From contig CAXBOS010000008.1 in assembly GCA_963977415.1 (NCBI GenBank), positions 87,108 through 151,107 of the forward strand: a stretch of DNA of 64,000 bases, given 5' to 3'. Source of the stretch: Croceimicrobium sp963977415 (lineage in GTDB: Bacteria; Bacteroidota; Bacteroidia; Flavobacteriales; Schleiferiaceae). The notes under the pieces were generated by a model that had not been told where the DNA came from, searched no databases, and worked only from the letters and a program-made list of their open reading frames with translations. The position numbers and the translations under genes were made by a program. This document shows, piece after piece, positions 17,561 to 26,421 of the stretch (positions within the stretch are counted from its first letter, which is position 1; each line of letters opens with the position of its first letter).

Positions 17561-17707
17561 ATGGATAAAACCACTACTCTTAAAGATGGCTATGCAACTA
17601 ATGCAAGACCAGATGCACAAACCATTCAAAACATCTTAAATTTTTCCAGGTCTTACGAAACCCAGAAAACCTCAAACAATTTTCAGTTTGAGATGATTAA
17701 AAATTGA
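17561..17707 (+). CDS. 48-aa protein encoded behind the sigma factor
   Basis: A short ORF from ATG 17561 to TGA 17705-17707. It reads MDKTTTLKDGYATNARPDAQ, then TIQNILNFSRSYETQK and a tail ending FQFEMIKN. The core RPxxxTIxxILNFSxSY recalls short proteins that I remember behind this sigma factor in other flavobacteria. It ends two bases before a perfect terminator hairpin, which supports it as a real last gene. Function unknown; a partner or regulator of the sigma factor is only a guess. Confidence 0.7.
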   Translation: MDKTTTLKDGYATNARPDAQTIQNILNFSRSYETQKTSNNFQFEMIKN

Positions 17708-17709
17708 AC

Positions 17710-17733
17710 AAAAAGCCTCTTCGGAGGCTTTTT
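17710..17733 (+). terminator. UUCG-loop terminator of the sigma-factor unit
   Basis: Perfect 10-bp stem AAAAAGCCTC (17710-17719) / GAGGCTTTTT (17724-17733) closed by the very stable TTCG tetraloop. It lies 2 nt after the 48-aa ORF and 16 nt before DUF427, so any DUF427 transcription from upstream is read-through. Confidence 0.92.
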
Positions 17734-17749
17734 CTATGAAACAGCATTA

Positions 17750-18031
17750 ATGAAAGCAATTTGGAATAATCAAGTAATCGCCGAAAGCGACGAAACCATT
17801 GTGGTAGAAAGGAATCATTACTTCCCCGCCGAAAGCGTGAAGAAGGAGTTTATAAAAGAATCAAGTACGCATACTACTTGTCCTTGGAAAGGAGAAGCAA
17901 GCTATTATACCTTAACGGTAGATGGGCAAGAAAATAAAGATGCCGCTTGGTATTATCCGCAAACGAAACCCTTGGCAAACAATATTCGCAACTATATCGC
18001 CTTTTGGAAGGGTGTTGAAATAAGCGAATAA
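17750..18031 (+). CDS. DUF427 family protein
   Basis: 93 aa, the standard length for the single-domain DUF427 family. Visible family points: AIWNNQVIAESDET at the N-terminus, the central TCPWKGEASYYTL (about 43-55), DAAWYYPQTKP (about 64-74) and IRNYIAFWKGVE near the end. The fold is a small beta barrel; enzymatic role unknown. No separate promoter is evident between it and the strong terminator 16 nt upstream. It converges on rodA. Confidence 0.85.
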   Translation: MKAIWNNQVIAESDETIVVERNHYFPAESVKKEFIKESSTHTTCPWKGEASYYTLTVDGQENKDAAWYYPQTKPLANNIRNYIAFWKGVEISE

Positions 18032-18049
18032 TCCTTTATCAAAAAAAGC

Positions 18050-19309
18050 TTAAAGCGTTTCCCAGCGAAAGGAATCTAACTTTAAAAAGATAAATAGTAG
18101 AAGCGTAAACCCCCATAGGGAAGAGCCTCCATAACTAAAGAATGGCAGCGGGATACCAATTACTGGCGCGAGTCCTATAGTCATGGCTATGTTAATCGTG
18201 AAGTGAAAAAATAAGATGCTCACCACCGCATAGCCATAAGCACGGGCGAAGGTGCTTTTTTGCCGTTCGGCCAATTGAACCAGCCTAAAAAAGAGCAGCA
18301 TAAATAAAATGATTAACACGGCGCTCCCAGTAAAGCCCCATTCTTCGCCTACGGTACAGAAAATAAAGTCGGTACTTTGTTCGGGTACAAAATCAAATTT
18401 AGTTTGCGTACCATTCAAATAGCCTTTGCCAGCCACTCCGCCAGATCCTATGGCAATCATAGATTGAGCAGTATTATAACCAATCCCTTTGGGATCGTGG
18501 GCTTTGCCAAGAAGAATATTAATACGGTTGCGGTGACGATCTTCTAAAATATTATTAAAAGCATAATCTACCGTATTTACTAACACGGCAGAGAGAATCC
18601 ACATTCCTACTACTTTTATCCAAAATCCTTTAGAGCGCCTTGTTGCTACTATTATTAAAATAGCGAGTAAAGCTAAAGCAATTTGTAAGCTTAAAAGTGG
18701 TATTAATAAACTCATCAGGAATAAAACAGCCAAGGATAAGCCAATAAAAATATAAGCACCTGAAAGTCCTTCGCGGTACATTACTAATAATAGAGAACTA
18801 TACACCAAGGCCGAGCCAGGATCTGGCTGAGGTATTATTAGCGCTGCTGGAATAATAATAATGATAAAGCCAATTATTTTATCGCGCAGCCCGCGGAGAT
18901 TCCTTTCTTTTTTACTTAGAAAGCTAGCTAGGGCTAAGGCAGTTGCAAATTTGGCAAACTCCGAGGGTTGAATACTAAAGCCCCCAATAACGAACCACGA
19001 ACGAGCACCAGCAATTTCCTTTCCCGCAAAAAGAACCAAGAGGAGGGCGAGCATGGTAGCGATATAAATAGGAATAGCTAGGGTTTGATAGATACTACCA
19101 TCTAATATTAAAATAACGGCAATGATGGCGATTGAAGTGCCAATCCACATTAACTGTTTTCCGTAACGCTGGCTAAGATCGAAGATATTCGCATGTTCTT
19201 CATCGTAAACAGCGGCATAAATATTTGCCCAACCCATTAAAACCATAAGGAGGAATAAAACAACTGTTAGCCAATCGATATTGTAAATTATGCTATTACT
19301 TCTCCGCAT
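18050..19309 (-). CDS. rodA: rod-shape SEDS glycosyltransferase RodA
   Basis: Polytopic peptidoglycan glycosyltransferase that works with PBP2 in the elongasome. 419 aa with about ten membrane helices; the conserved SEDS loop features are SWFVIGGFSIQPSEFAK (about 105-121), PDPGSALVYSS, GYLNGTQTKFDFVPEQSTDFIFCTVGEEWG (given as a region, about 300-328) and the end motif GIPLPFFSYGGSS. It overlaps mrdA by 14 bp and is the last gene of the mre operon. Confidence 0.96.
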   Translation of the reverse strand: MRRSNSIIYNIDWLTVVLFLLMVLMGWANIYAAVYDEEHANIFDLSQRYGKQLMWIGTSIAIIAVILILDGSIYQTLAIPIYIATMLALLLVLFAGKEIAGARSWFVIGGFSIQPSEFAKFATALALASFLSKKERNLRGLRDKIIGFIIIIIPAALIIPQPDPGSALVYSSLLLVMYREGLSGAYIFIGLSLAVLFLMSLLIPLLSLQIALALLAILIIVATRRSKGFWIKVVGMWILSAVLVNTVDYAFNNILEDRHRNRINILLGKAHDPKGIGYNTAQSMIAIGSGGVAGKGYLNGTQTKFDFVPEQSTDFIFCTVGEEWGFTGSAVLIILFMLLFFRLVQLAERQKSTFARAYGYAVVSILFFHFTINIAMTIGLAPVIGIPLPFFSYGGSSLWGFTLLLFIFLKLDSFRWETL

Positions 19310-21155
19310 CGCTTAATTTAATGGGCTTTTTGTAGATACTTAGTAATTGCTTTTCGTATTCATCGCTTAAATCTCCAGCAAGCATGCGGTCCTTCATCGC
19401 AGGCCTGTTAATTTCACCAGTTAGGTATTGTTCTATCAGTAGACTAGCAATAGGCGCAGCCCAGCGGCTACCCCAATAGCCATTTTCTACAATAATCGCA
19501 ACTGCGATCTTGGGATTTTCTTTTGGTGCAAAGGCTACGAAAATACTGTGATCTTGTCCGTGAGGATTTTCCGCGGTGCCCGTTTTTCCACACATCTTAA
19601 TAGTATCATGGCGACTTCCACGAGCGGTTCCCGTTTCAAAAACATCGAACATACCATTAATCACTACTGGGAAGTGAACACTATCAATAGTGGTATATTT
19701 TCGCTCAACAAAATTAGGGTCATCAATGGGTTTGTTGTCAATAGCTTTTACAATATGCGGGGTATAATAATAACCATGATTAGCTATAGCCGCTGTCATA
19801 TTCGCCATTTGAATAGGGGTAAGCAAAAGTTCACCCTGGCCAATTCCAAGTGAAATGGCACTTACCGCTCTCCAGCCTGTATAGCCAAAAGCTTTGTCGT
19901 AATAATCGGCATTGGGCACCAAACCCTTTCTACCGGTAGGTAAATCGTTATTGAGGAAACGCCCCATATTGAAGCTCTTCACGTGGTTACTCCAAACATC
20001 CATACCTTCTTGAGCGGTAGGGTATTTTTCGATAATGGATTTAAAAACCTGACAGAAGTAATTATTGCAGCTTTTACTAATGGCTAGGCGCAAAGCGATA
20101 GGGCTGGAAGTACCGCAATGGCAAGCCACATGCAGTCTTCCATAGTGAAAACCATGGTGACAGGTGTAAGTAGTGTTTTCTTTGGTAACACCTTCTTGCA
20201 AGCCTATAAGGGCATTTATTACCTTAAAGGGAGAACCGGGAGGGTATTCCGCTAAAAGTCCGCGGTCGAAAAGTGGTTTATTAATGCTATCTAAATAAAG
20301 CTTAGAATAATTTACAGTTCGCTCACTTCCCACCATAAGATTCGCATCGTAATTGGGGCTCGTTACCAAACTTAAAATTTCACCGCTACTTGGCTCAATG
20401 GCAACAATACTGCCTCTTTTGTTTCGCATCAACTCTTCACCCAAGGCTTGTAAGTTGATATCTATGGTTGCCGTTACATGTTTGCCTGGTTGAGGCAGGG
20501 TATCATAAGCGCCATTTTCATAAGATCCTTGGGTACGATTATGAACGTCTACCAAATTGTAAATCTGGCCCGTTTTACCTTTGAGAATGTCCTCGTAACT
20601 TTTTTCAATCCCCGTCTTTCCAATCAAATCGCCCTGACTGTAAGAGGGATTATCTTTTATAAAACTAACGCCCGCCTCTCCAATAAAACCAATAACGTTA
20701 GAGCCCGCTCGATTTTGATAGCTGCGGAGGATACGTTTTTGCGGATAAAATCCGGGGTAGAGGTGCAGTTTTTCCTGAATGTAGGCAAAACGTTCTTTGC
20801 TAATTTGCTTAATAAAGATGGAGGGCTTTAGGTAACTATAGCTTTTTGCTTTGATAATTCTTTCTTTGTACTCCTCTATAGGAATGCCGATAAGCTCGCA
20901 AAAGCCAAGAGTATCCGTAAGTTTAACCTGCCGCGGAACGATCATTAAATCGTAGGCACTTTGGTTACCCACTAATAGCTTTCCGTTTCTGTCGTAAATT
21001 AAGCCACGGCCGGGATAAATTTTATCGACACGCACCACATTGCTGATGGCAGATAATTTATACTCTTCATTAATGATTTGAATATAAAATAGACGCGCCA
21101 GAAATACTAGCCCGATTAGGGTGAAAAAGCTGAAAAATAGATATTTACGTTGCAT
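19296..21155 (-). CDS. mrdA: penicillin-binding protein 2
   Basis: Class B transpeptidase for cell-wall elongation, anchored by an N-terminal helix (about 5-24). Catalytic motifs: S308-P-F-K311 (in PPGSPFK), S362-C-N364, and K524-T-G526 followed by TA. A His/Cys-rich loop TCHHGFHYGRLHVACHCG (331-348) lies between the first two motifs; from memory it is shared by flavobacterial PBP2. 619 aa, normal length. Immediately follows mreD (stop and start abut) and overlaps rodA. Confidence 0.96.
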   Translation of the reverse strand: MQRKYLFFSFFTLIGLVFLARLFYIQIINEEYKLSAISNVVRVDKIYPGRGLIYDRNGKLLVGNQSAYDLMIVPRQVKLTDTLGFCELIGIPIEEYKERIIKAKSYSYLKPSIFIKQISKERFAYIQEKLHLYPGFYPQKRILRSYQNRAGSNVIGFIGEAGVSFIKDNPSYSQGDLIGKTGIEKSYEDILKGKTGQIYNLVDVHNRTQGSYENGAYDTLPQPGKHVTATIDINLQALGEELMRNKRGSIVAIEPSSGEILSLVTSPNYDANLMVGSERTVNYSKLYLDSINKPLFDRGLLAEYPPGSPFKVINALIGLQEGVTKENTTYTCHHGFHYGRLHVACHCGTSSPIALRLAISKSCNNYFCQVFKSIIEKYPTAQEGMDVWSNHVKSFNMGRFLNNDLPTGRKGLVPNADYYDKAFGYTGWRAVSAISLGIGQGELLLTPIQMANMTAAIANHGYYYTPHIVKAIDNKPIDDPNFVERKYTTIDSVHFPVVINGMFDVFETGTARGSRHDTIKMCGKTGTAENPHGQDHSIFVAFAPKENPKIAVAIIVENGYWGSRWAAPIASLLIEQYLTGEINRPAMKDRMLAGDLSDEYEKQLLSIYKKPIKLSDAEK

Positions 21156-21653
21156 TTAGCGACGGTAGTTCCAAAGTTGATAAAGCAGCACAAAGGTAAA
21201 AGAGAAAAGGCTACTATATAGGCTTCGCATTAAAAGCGGCAATAAATTGTCTAGAGCAAAATTCTCAATACTAAATAAGATAAAATGATGCAAAAATAAA
21301 CCCGTTAATACATACATCAGGCTTCGAAAAAGCCCTAGTTGTCTAACATCAGATGATTCGGACAATTCGTTTTTACCTGCTCTGAAAATGCGGAAAATAA
21401 GGGGTTTCAAAAAGGCAATAAAAACGCTGGCTGCCGTATGCACTCCATAACCTCCTTCAAAAACATCGACAATGGCGCCAATTAAAAAGGCTAGGCTTAA
21501 AGTGTAGAAGACGGAACTGCGTTGGGGCAGAAAAAGGATAAAAGCTATGTAAATGTATGGGTTGAGGTAGCCATCAAACAGAAAGTTATTGAGAATAAAA
21601 ATCTGCAGGAACAGCAAAGCAAGGAGGCCAAAAATAGATTTAATTAAATTCAT
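21156..21653 (-). CDS. mreD: rod shape-determining protein MreD
   Basis: 165 aa, five or so membrane helices, with little sequence conservation as usual for MreD. The identity rests largely on position: its ATG overlaps the mreC stop (ATGA at 21650-21653) and its stop abuts mrdA. The hydrophobic N-terminal LIKSIFGLLALLFLQIFIL and the PYIYIAFILFLP segment fit the family. Confidence 0.85.
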   Translation of the reverse strand: MNLIKSIFGLLALLFLQIFILNNFLFDGYLNPYIYIAFILFLPQRSSVFYTLSLAFLIGAIVDVFEGGYGVHTAASVFIAFLKPLIFRIFRAGKNELSESSDVRQLGLFRSLMYVLTGLFLHHFILFSIENFALDNLLPLLMRSLYSSLFSFTFVLLYQLWNYRR

Positions 21654-22471
21654 GGCCGCATGTTTAAAGAGTCTAACTCATTAATCCACAAATCCTTTAC
21701 CACGTATACATTACGTAATTTAGCAAAGTCGGTACTTAAACTAACCGTAACTTCTAAAAAGTTTTGGTCGGCTTGTAAGCTGGTAGACTTTACCCAACCA
21801 ATAGTAATACCCCGCGGGAAGAAAGAGGAGCGACCATCGGTTTTAACGGTATCGCCGGTTTTTACATTAGCATAAGGAGGAATATCCTGAATACTACTTT
21901 CACGGTAATCTTCGCCTAGCCAACGTAAAGGACCAAAATAGCCATCTTGCGCAAGCTCTGCAGAAATGCGTAGATTGGGATTAATGATTGGAATTACGCG
22001 GGCAAAGTGCTTACTAACGTTGGAAATTACGCCAACCACGCCACTGGGGCCAATTACAGCCATATTTTCTTCTAAACCGCTAAGCTGCCCTTTATTAATT
22101 AGAATGTAGTTTTCCACTTTAAAGTGGCTGCTGCTAATTACTTGGGCATCTATGTAAGTATAACGTTGCTGATAGGTACTCGAATTTATGGTATCCGCCC
22201 CGAAATTTTGGAAGATAAAGGACTCATCTAGCGATTCGCGCAAACGAATATTTTCGCGGGCTAATTGCTCGTTTTCCTCCTTTAAATTCAGATAGGCTTT
22301 AGTTTGCGCCGCTAGGCCCTGAAAGTTTCCTTTTATTTCAGTGGTGGCACTTAAAAACTGCGAGCGTTGATAGCTACGCTTGTTTATAATCCACGCAAAG
22401 GCTAGAGATTCCAAGAGCAGGAAGTAGAGCAAAACTCTGCTTCGTTTCAGCAAAAGGAAAAAATAGCGCAT
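21650..22471 (-). CDS. mreC: rod shape-determining protein MreC
   Basis: 273 aa; bitopic periplasmic scaffold that binds PBP2. One N-terminal membrane helix (about 11-30), a coiled coil (about 55-80, around LKEENEQLARENIRLRESL), and a periplasmic beta domain with INKGQLSGLEENMAVIGPSGVVG (about 127-149) and the later GDTVKTDGRSSFFPRGI. It follows mreB by 6 nt and overlaps mreD by 4 bp. Confidence 0.94.
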   Translation of the reverse strand: MRYFFLLLKRSRVLLYFLLLESLAFAWIINKRSYQRSQFLSATTEIKGNFQGLAAQTKAYLNLKEENEQLARENIRLRESLDESFIFQNFGADTINSSTYQQRYTYIDAQVISSSHFKVENYILINKGQLSGLEENMAVIGPSGVVGVISNVSKHFARVIPIINPNLRISAELAQDGYFGPLRWLGEDYRESSIQDIPPYANVKTGDTVKTDGRSSFFPRGITIGWVKSTSLQADQNFLEVTVSLSTDFAKLRNVYVVKDLWINELDSLNMRP

Positions 22472-22477
22472 AAATTA

Positions 22478-23503
22478 TTAAGACATCAAGAAATTGTACT
22501 TGCCAATATTTTTCAGAGCAATACCAGTTCCTCTCACTACTGCTCTAAGAGGATCCTCTGCCACGTAAACGGGTAGATCTGTTTTCATGCTAATGCGCTT
22601 ATCCAAGCCTCGTAACATCGATCCTCCGCCGGCTAAGTAAATTCCACTATTGTAGATATCAGCTGCCAGTTCGGGAGGCGTCAAAGAAAGCGCTTCCATT
22701 ATAGCATCTTCAATACGGATAATGGATTTATCGAGGGCTTTCGCTATTTCTTTGTAGGTGATAATAAGCTGTTTAGGCTTACCCGTTAATAGGTCACGAC
22801 CTTGTACCGGCATATCTTCGGGCGGGTTGTCGAGCTCATCGAGGGCCGAGCCAATTTGAATTTTAATTTCTTCTGCCGTGCGTTCCCCCACAAAAAGGTT
22901 GTGGTGCGTACGCATGTAATAAGCAATATCATTGGTGAAAACATCACCTGCTACTTTAATAGATTTGTCGGCTACAATTCCACCGAGAGCTAAAACTGCA
23001 ATTTCGGTGGTACCACCGCCAATGTCAATTATCATGTTACCTTTAGGTTCTTGCACATCTACACCAGTACCAATGGCCGCTGCCATAGGCTCGTGAATGA
23101 GATATACTTCGCGGGCGCCAGCATGTTGGGCTGAATCTTTAACCGCTCTTTTCTCCACTTCTGTAATTCCAGAGGGAATACAAATTACCATGCGCAGAGC
23201 AGGTGGTATTAAACGTTTTTGGAGGGCGGGAATACTTTTAATCATTTCCCTGATCATTGCTTCGGAGGCTTCGAAGTCGGCTATAACACCATCTTTAAGA
23301 GGGCGAATAGTTTTTATGTTTTCGTGGGTTTTACCGTGCATTTGTCGGGCTACTTGGCCCACTGCGATTATTTTACCACTCATCCGATCTTTAGCTACAA
23401 TCGATGGCGCATCCACAACCACCTTATCTCTATGAATGATAAGCGTGTTGGCGGTGCCTAAGTCGATAGCTATATCCTCTCTTAAAAAATCGAAAAATCC
23501 CAA
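22478..23503 (-). CDS. mreB: actin-like rod-shape protein MreB
   Basis: Cytoplasmic actin homologue guiding the elongasome. Motifs: IAIDLGTANTLI (12-23; phosphate 1), the connecting IGTGVDVQEPKGNMIIDIGGGTTEIAV region (phosphate 2, about 143-169) and IYLAGGGSMLRGLD (adenosine, about 302-315). 341 aa. There is no ATG at the expected N-terminus; the TTG at 23503, which encodes the usual (M)GFFDFL start, is the only reasonable initiation codon because an in-frame stop lies 15 nt upstream. It starts 5 nt after the purH stop. Confidence 0.96.
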   Translation of the reverse strand: MGFFDFLREDIAIDLGTANTLIIHRDKVVVDAPSIVAKDRMSGKIIAVGQVARQMHGKTHENIKTIRPLKDGVIADFEASEAMIREMIKSIPALQKRLIPPALRMVICIPSGITEVEKRAVKDSAQHAGAREVYLIHEPMAAAIGTGVDVQEPKGNMIIDIGGGTTEIAVLALGGIVADKSIKVAGDVFTNDIAYYMRTHHNLFVGERTAEEIKIQIGSALDELDNPPEDMPVQGRDLLTGKPKQLIITYKEIAKALDKSIIRIEDAIMEALSLTPPELAADIYNSGIYLAGGGSMLRGLDKRISMKTDLPVYVAEDPLRAVVRGTGIALKNIGKYNFLMS

Positions 23504-23508
23504 TTTGT

Positions 23509-25011
23509 TTAGTGTTTAAAATGACGTACTCCAGTGAAAACCATGCTCATATTATTTGCATCGCAGTAATCGATGCTCAACTGATCTTTGATGGATCCGC
23601 CAGGCTGAATTACTGTATTAATTCCTTCTCTATGTGCTATCTCAACACAATCCGGAAAGGGGAAAAAAGCATCGGAAGCCATTACTGCACCCTGAAGGTC
23701 GAAATTAAAAGCTTTCGCTTTTACAATAGATTGGGTTAATGCATCTACGCGAGATGTTTGTCCAGTACCTCCAGCTAAGAGCTGCTTGTTTTTGGCTAAG
23801 ATAATGGTATTCGACTTGGTATGCTTACATATTTTTGAGGCAAATAGCAAATCCTCGATTTCTGCTGCATTTGGCTTTAGTTTTGTGCTGTATTTTAAGT
23901 CTTCAAGAGCATCTGTGTGATGATCACGTTCTTGCGCTAGCACTCCGTTTAAGAGGCTACGATATTGCATTTTAGGTGCGGCGAAATCATTTAAAATTAA
24001 AATGATACGATTCTTTTTTTGCTTTAAAATACTTAAGGCATCTTCGCTATAAGAAGGTGCGATTACAATTTCAAAGAAAATTTCGTGCATAGCTTTCGCT
24101 GTAGCCTCATCTACCTCAGTATTAGATATTATCACACCTCCAAATGCCGATACGGGGTCACCTGCTAAGGCATCCGTCCATGCTTCTAGCGCGCTGGGTC
24201 GGGATGCGATACCACAAGCATTATTATGTTTCATTACCGCTACGGTAATCTCGTTTTTAAATTCGGCCATTAGGCTTACCGCCGCATCCGCATCTAATAA
24301 GTTATTATAAGATAGAGCTTTACCATGTAATTGGGTGAAAACATCTTCTAATTTGCCGTGGAAAATTCCTTTCTGATGCGGGTTCTCGCCATATCGCAGT
24401 ACTTGACCTTCGCCAAGACTTAACATTTTATGTTCTCCGGTAAGGTAATTTTGAATAAGATTATCGTAAGCGGATGAAATTTGGAAAGCAGCCCCTGCGA
24501 ATTGCTTGCGTACTTCCTCGCTGAGTTCGGAGTTTTCTAAAAGTTCAATGGCTTTGCCATAAAAATCACGGCTAGGGATAATCCAAGTGTCTTGGTAGTT
24601 TTTGGCAGCGGCACGAATAAGTGAAATGCCACCAATATCTATTTTCTCAATGATTTCGCTATGCGAACCACCCGCCTGTAAAGTTTCTTCAAAAGGGTAA
24701 AGATCCACTACAACTACATCGATAGAAGGAAGCGCGTATTCTTCCATCTGACTGCGATCACTTTCTAAATCGCGGCGACCTAAAATGCCGCCAAATACTT
24801 TAGGATGTAAGGTTTTAACACGTCCACCTAAAATGGAAGGATAACCAGTAAGATCTTCTACCGCTATAACTGTATGCCCGAGATCCTCGAGGTATTTGCG
24901 GGTTCCGCCAGTAGAAAGAAGGTCGTAACCTTTTTTTACTAGGGCTTCTGCCAATTCATCTAAACGATCTTTGTAAAAAACGGAGATAAGAGCGGTGGGC
25001 TTTTGGGGCAT
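23509..25011 (-). CDS. purH: bifunctional AICAR transformylase / IMP cyclohydrolase
   Basis: Catalyses the last two steps to IMP. The N-terminal IMP cyclohydrolase (about 1-145) shows LLSTGGTRKYLE and GGRVKTLHPKVFGGIL; the transformylase domain has RYGENPHQKG (about 206-215), the catalytic KHNNACG (about 258-264) and, near the end, AFFPFPDCVE and IQPGGS. 500 aa, slightly short but complete. It heads the mre operon; purH-mreB linkage is common in Flavobacteria. Divergent from the ABC permease, with a -7 box at 25038-25045. Confidence 0.96.
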   Translation of the reverse strand: MPQKPTALISVFYKDRLDELAEALVKKGYDLLSTGGTRKYLEDLGHTVIAVEDLTGYPSILGGRVKTLHPKVFGGILGRRDLESDRSQMEEYALPSIDVVVVDLYPFEETLQAGGSHSEIIEKIDIGGISLIRAAAKNYQDTWIIPSRDFYGKAIELLENSELSEEVRKQFAGAAFQISSAYDNLIQNYLTGEHKMLSLGEGQVLRYGENPHQKGIFHGKLEDVFTQLHGKALSYNNLLDADAAVSLMAEFKNEITVAVMKHNNACGIASRPSALEAWTDALAGDPVSAFGGVIISNTEVDEATAKAMHEIFFEIVIAPSYSEDALSILKQKKNRIILILNDFAAPKMQYRSLLNGVLAQERDHHTDALEDLKYSTKLKPNAAEIEDLLFASKICKHTKSNTIILAKNKQLLAGGTGQTSRVDALTQSIVKAKAFNFDLQGAVMASDAFFPFPDCVEIAHREGINTVIQPGGSIKDQLSIDYCDANNMSMVFTGVRHFKH

Positions 25012-25037
25012 TCCTGAGAATCTATAATATTAGGGTG

Positions 25038-25045
25038 CAAAATTA
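25038..25045 (-). promoter_or_regulatory. -7 box, purH-mre operon promoter
   Basis: TAATTTTG followed by CACC on the minus strand, 26 nt before the purH ATG. A TTTTTG lies 24 nt upstream, slightly far for the -33 element. Confidence 0.5.
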
Positions 25046-25115
25046 GTTTTTTTGCTCAGCTTTTCTTAACAAAAACCACAATTTTACTAGTACTTTAGCG
25101 CTAGATTTCAACAAA

Positions 25116-26369
25116 ATGGTATATCTGCGGATTCTTAAGGAAAGTTTATTTTTTGCCTTGCATGCCTTAAAGGTGAATCGACTGCGTACAGCTTTGTCCT
25201 TATTGGGAGTAACAATCGGTATTTTAACCATTGTGGCAGTTTTTACTATGGTAGATTCGCTCGAAAGAAATATCCGCTCTAGTGTAGAAAGTTTAGGAAG
25301 TGATGTTGTATATGTTCAAAAATGGCCTTGGGGTGGAAGTGGAGAGTATAAGTGGTGGACTTTTTATCAAAGACCAGAGCCTACTTATTACGAAATGGAA
25401 AAATTGGAGCGTCGTTTAAGCACGGTGCAAGACATTGCTTATTTATTTGGCATCAATCAAACTTTAAAATACGGTTTAAACTCGGTAGAAGCGGTTAATG
25501 TATTATCAGTTTCGCATGCCTACAACGATATTTGGAAATTTGAAATCAAGGAAGGCCGTTATTTTTCAGAATTGGAAAGTCGTAAAGGAAATGGGGTGGC
25601 GATTTTGGGTTTTGATGTGGCCGAAGGTTTATACGGTAATATCAATCCAATTGGCCGTACTTTTAGTGTGCTAGGAAGAAAACTTAAAGTGATTGGTGTT
25701 TTAGCTAAGCAGGGTAAAAGTTTAATAGGCAACGATATGGATGGTTCAATTCTTATTCCCGTAGAATATGTTGGGAATATTATGAGTCTTAATGATATGA
25801 ATGGATCTACCATTATTGCGTCTACTAAGCCAGGGGTAGAAATGGCCGCCATGAAGGATGAAATTACAGGCGCTATGCGTGCCCTGCGTCGTCTAAAGCC
25901 CAAAGCGGTCGATAACTTTGCCTTAAATGAAATTTCAATGATCTCTAATAATCTCGATACCTTCTTTTCAATTATTGGATTAGCAGGAGCGGTTATTGGT
26001 GGCTTCAGTATTTTGGTGGGTGGCTTTGGAATTGCCAATATTATGTTTGTAAGTGTGAAAGAACGTACGAATCAGATTGGTATTCAGATGAGCATGGGGG
26101 CAAAACGAATTTTCATTTTATTACAGTTCTTACTCGAGTCGGTAATTCTCTGTCTTTTAGGCGGTGGTCTGGGGATCGCCTTGGTGGGGCTAATGGTTTA
26201 TTTATTGCCAATTGTAATTAGCGATTTCGACTTTGAAATAGCGATGAGTTTTGGCAATATTATGCAGGGTATAATAATTTCGGTATTAATAGGCCTTATC
26301 TCAGGTTTTGTGCCGGCTTATATGGCTTCTCGTTTAAATCCTGTGGATGCGATTCGTGCTGGACAGTAA
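25116..26369 (+). CDS. MacB/FtsX-type ABC transporter permease
   Basis: 417 aa. Architecture of the MacB family: membrane helix 1 (about 22-45, after the conserved NRLRTALSLLGVTIGI), a periplasmic MacB core (about 50-270), then three helices with the FtsX signature FVSVKERTNQIGIQMSMGA (about 309-327). It ends with ASRLNPVDAIRAGQ, the typical DPxxALR-like tail. No ATPase or periplasmic adaptor gene is adjacent, so its partner must lie elsewhere. Single gene, divergent from purH. Confidence 0.9.
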   Translation: MVYLRILKESLFFALHALKVNRLRTALSLLGVTIGILTIVAVFTMVDSLERNIRSSVESLGSDVVYVQKWPWGGSGEYKWWTFYQRPEPTYYEMEKLERRLSTVQDIAYLFGINQTLKYGLNSVEAVNVLSVSHAYNDIWKFEIKEGRYFSELESRKGNGVAILGFDVAEGLYGNINPIGRTFSVLGRKLKVIGVLAKQGKSLIGNDMDGSILIPVEYVGNIMSLNDMNGSTIIASTKPGVEMAAMKDEITGAMRALRRLKPKAVDNFALNEISMISNNLDTFFSIIGLAGAVIGGFSILVGGFGIANIMFVSVKERTNQIGIQMSMGAKRIFILLQFLLESVILCLLGGGLGIALVGLMVYLLPIVISDFDFEIAMSFGNIMQGIIISVLIGLISGFVPAYMASRLNPVDAIRAGQ

Positions 26370-26421
26370 TTTAAGGTAAAGTCTGAGGCAAATATTTGCA
26401 GTAGAACTCACCTTATTTAAA
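26368..26421. repeat. interrupted inverted repeat between convergent genes
   Basis: Outer arms TTTAAGGT (26370-26377) / ACCTTATTTAAA (26410-26421) surround a perfect 12-bp palindrome GCAAATATTTGC (26388-26399). It spans the space between the ABC permease and GAF stops and could end transcription from both sides; no clean T-run. Confidence 0.35.
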
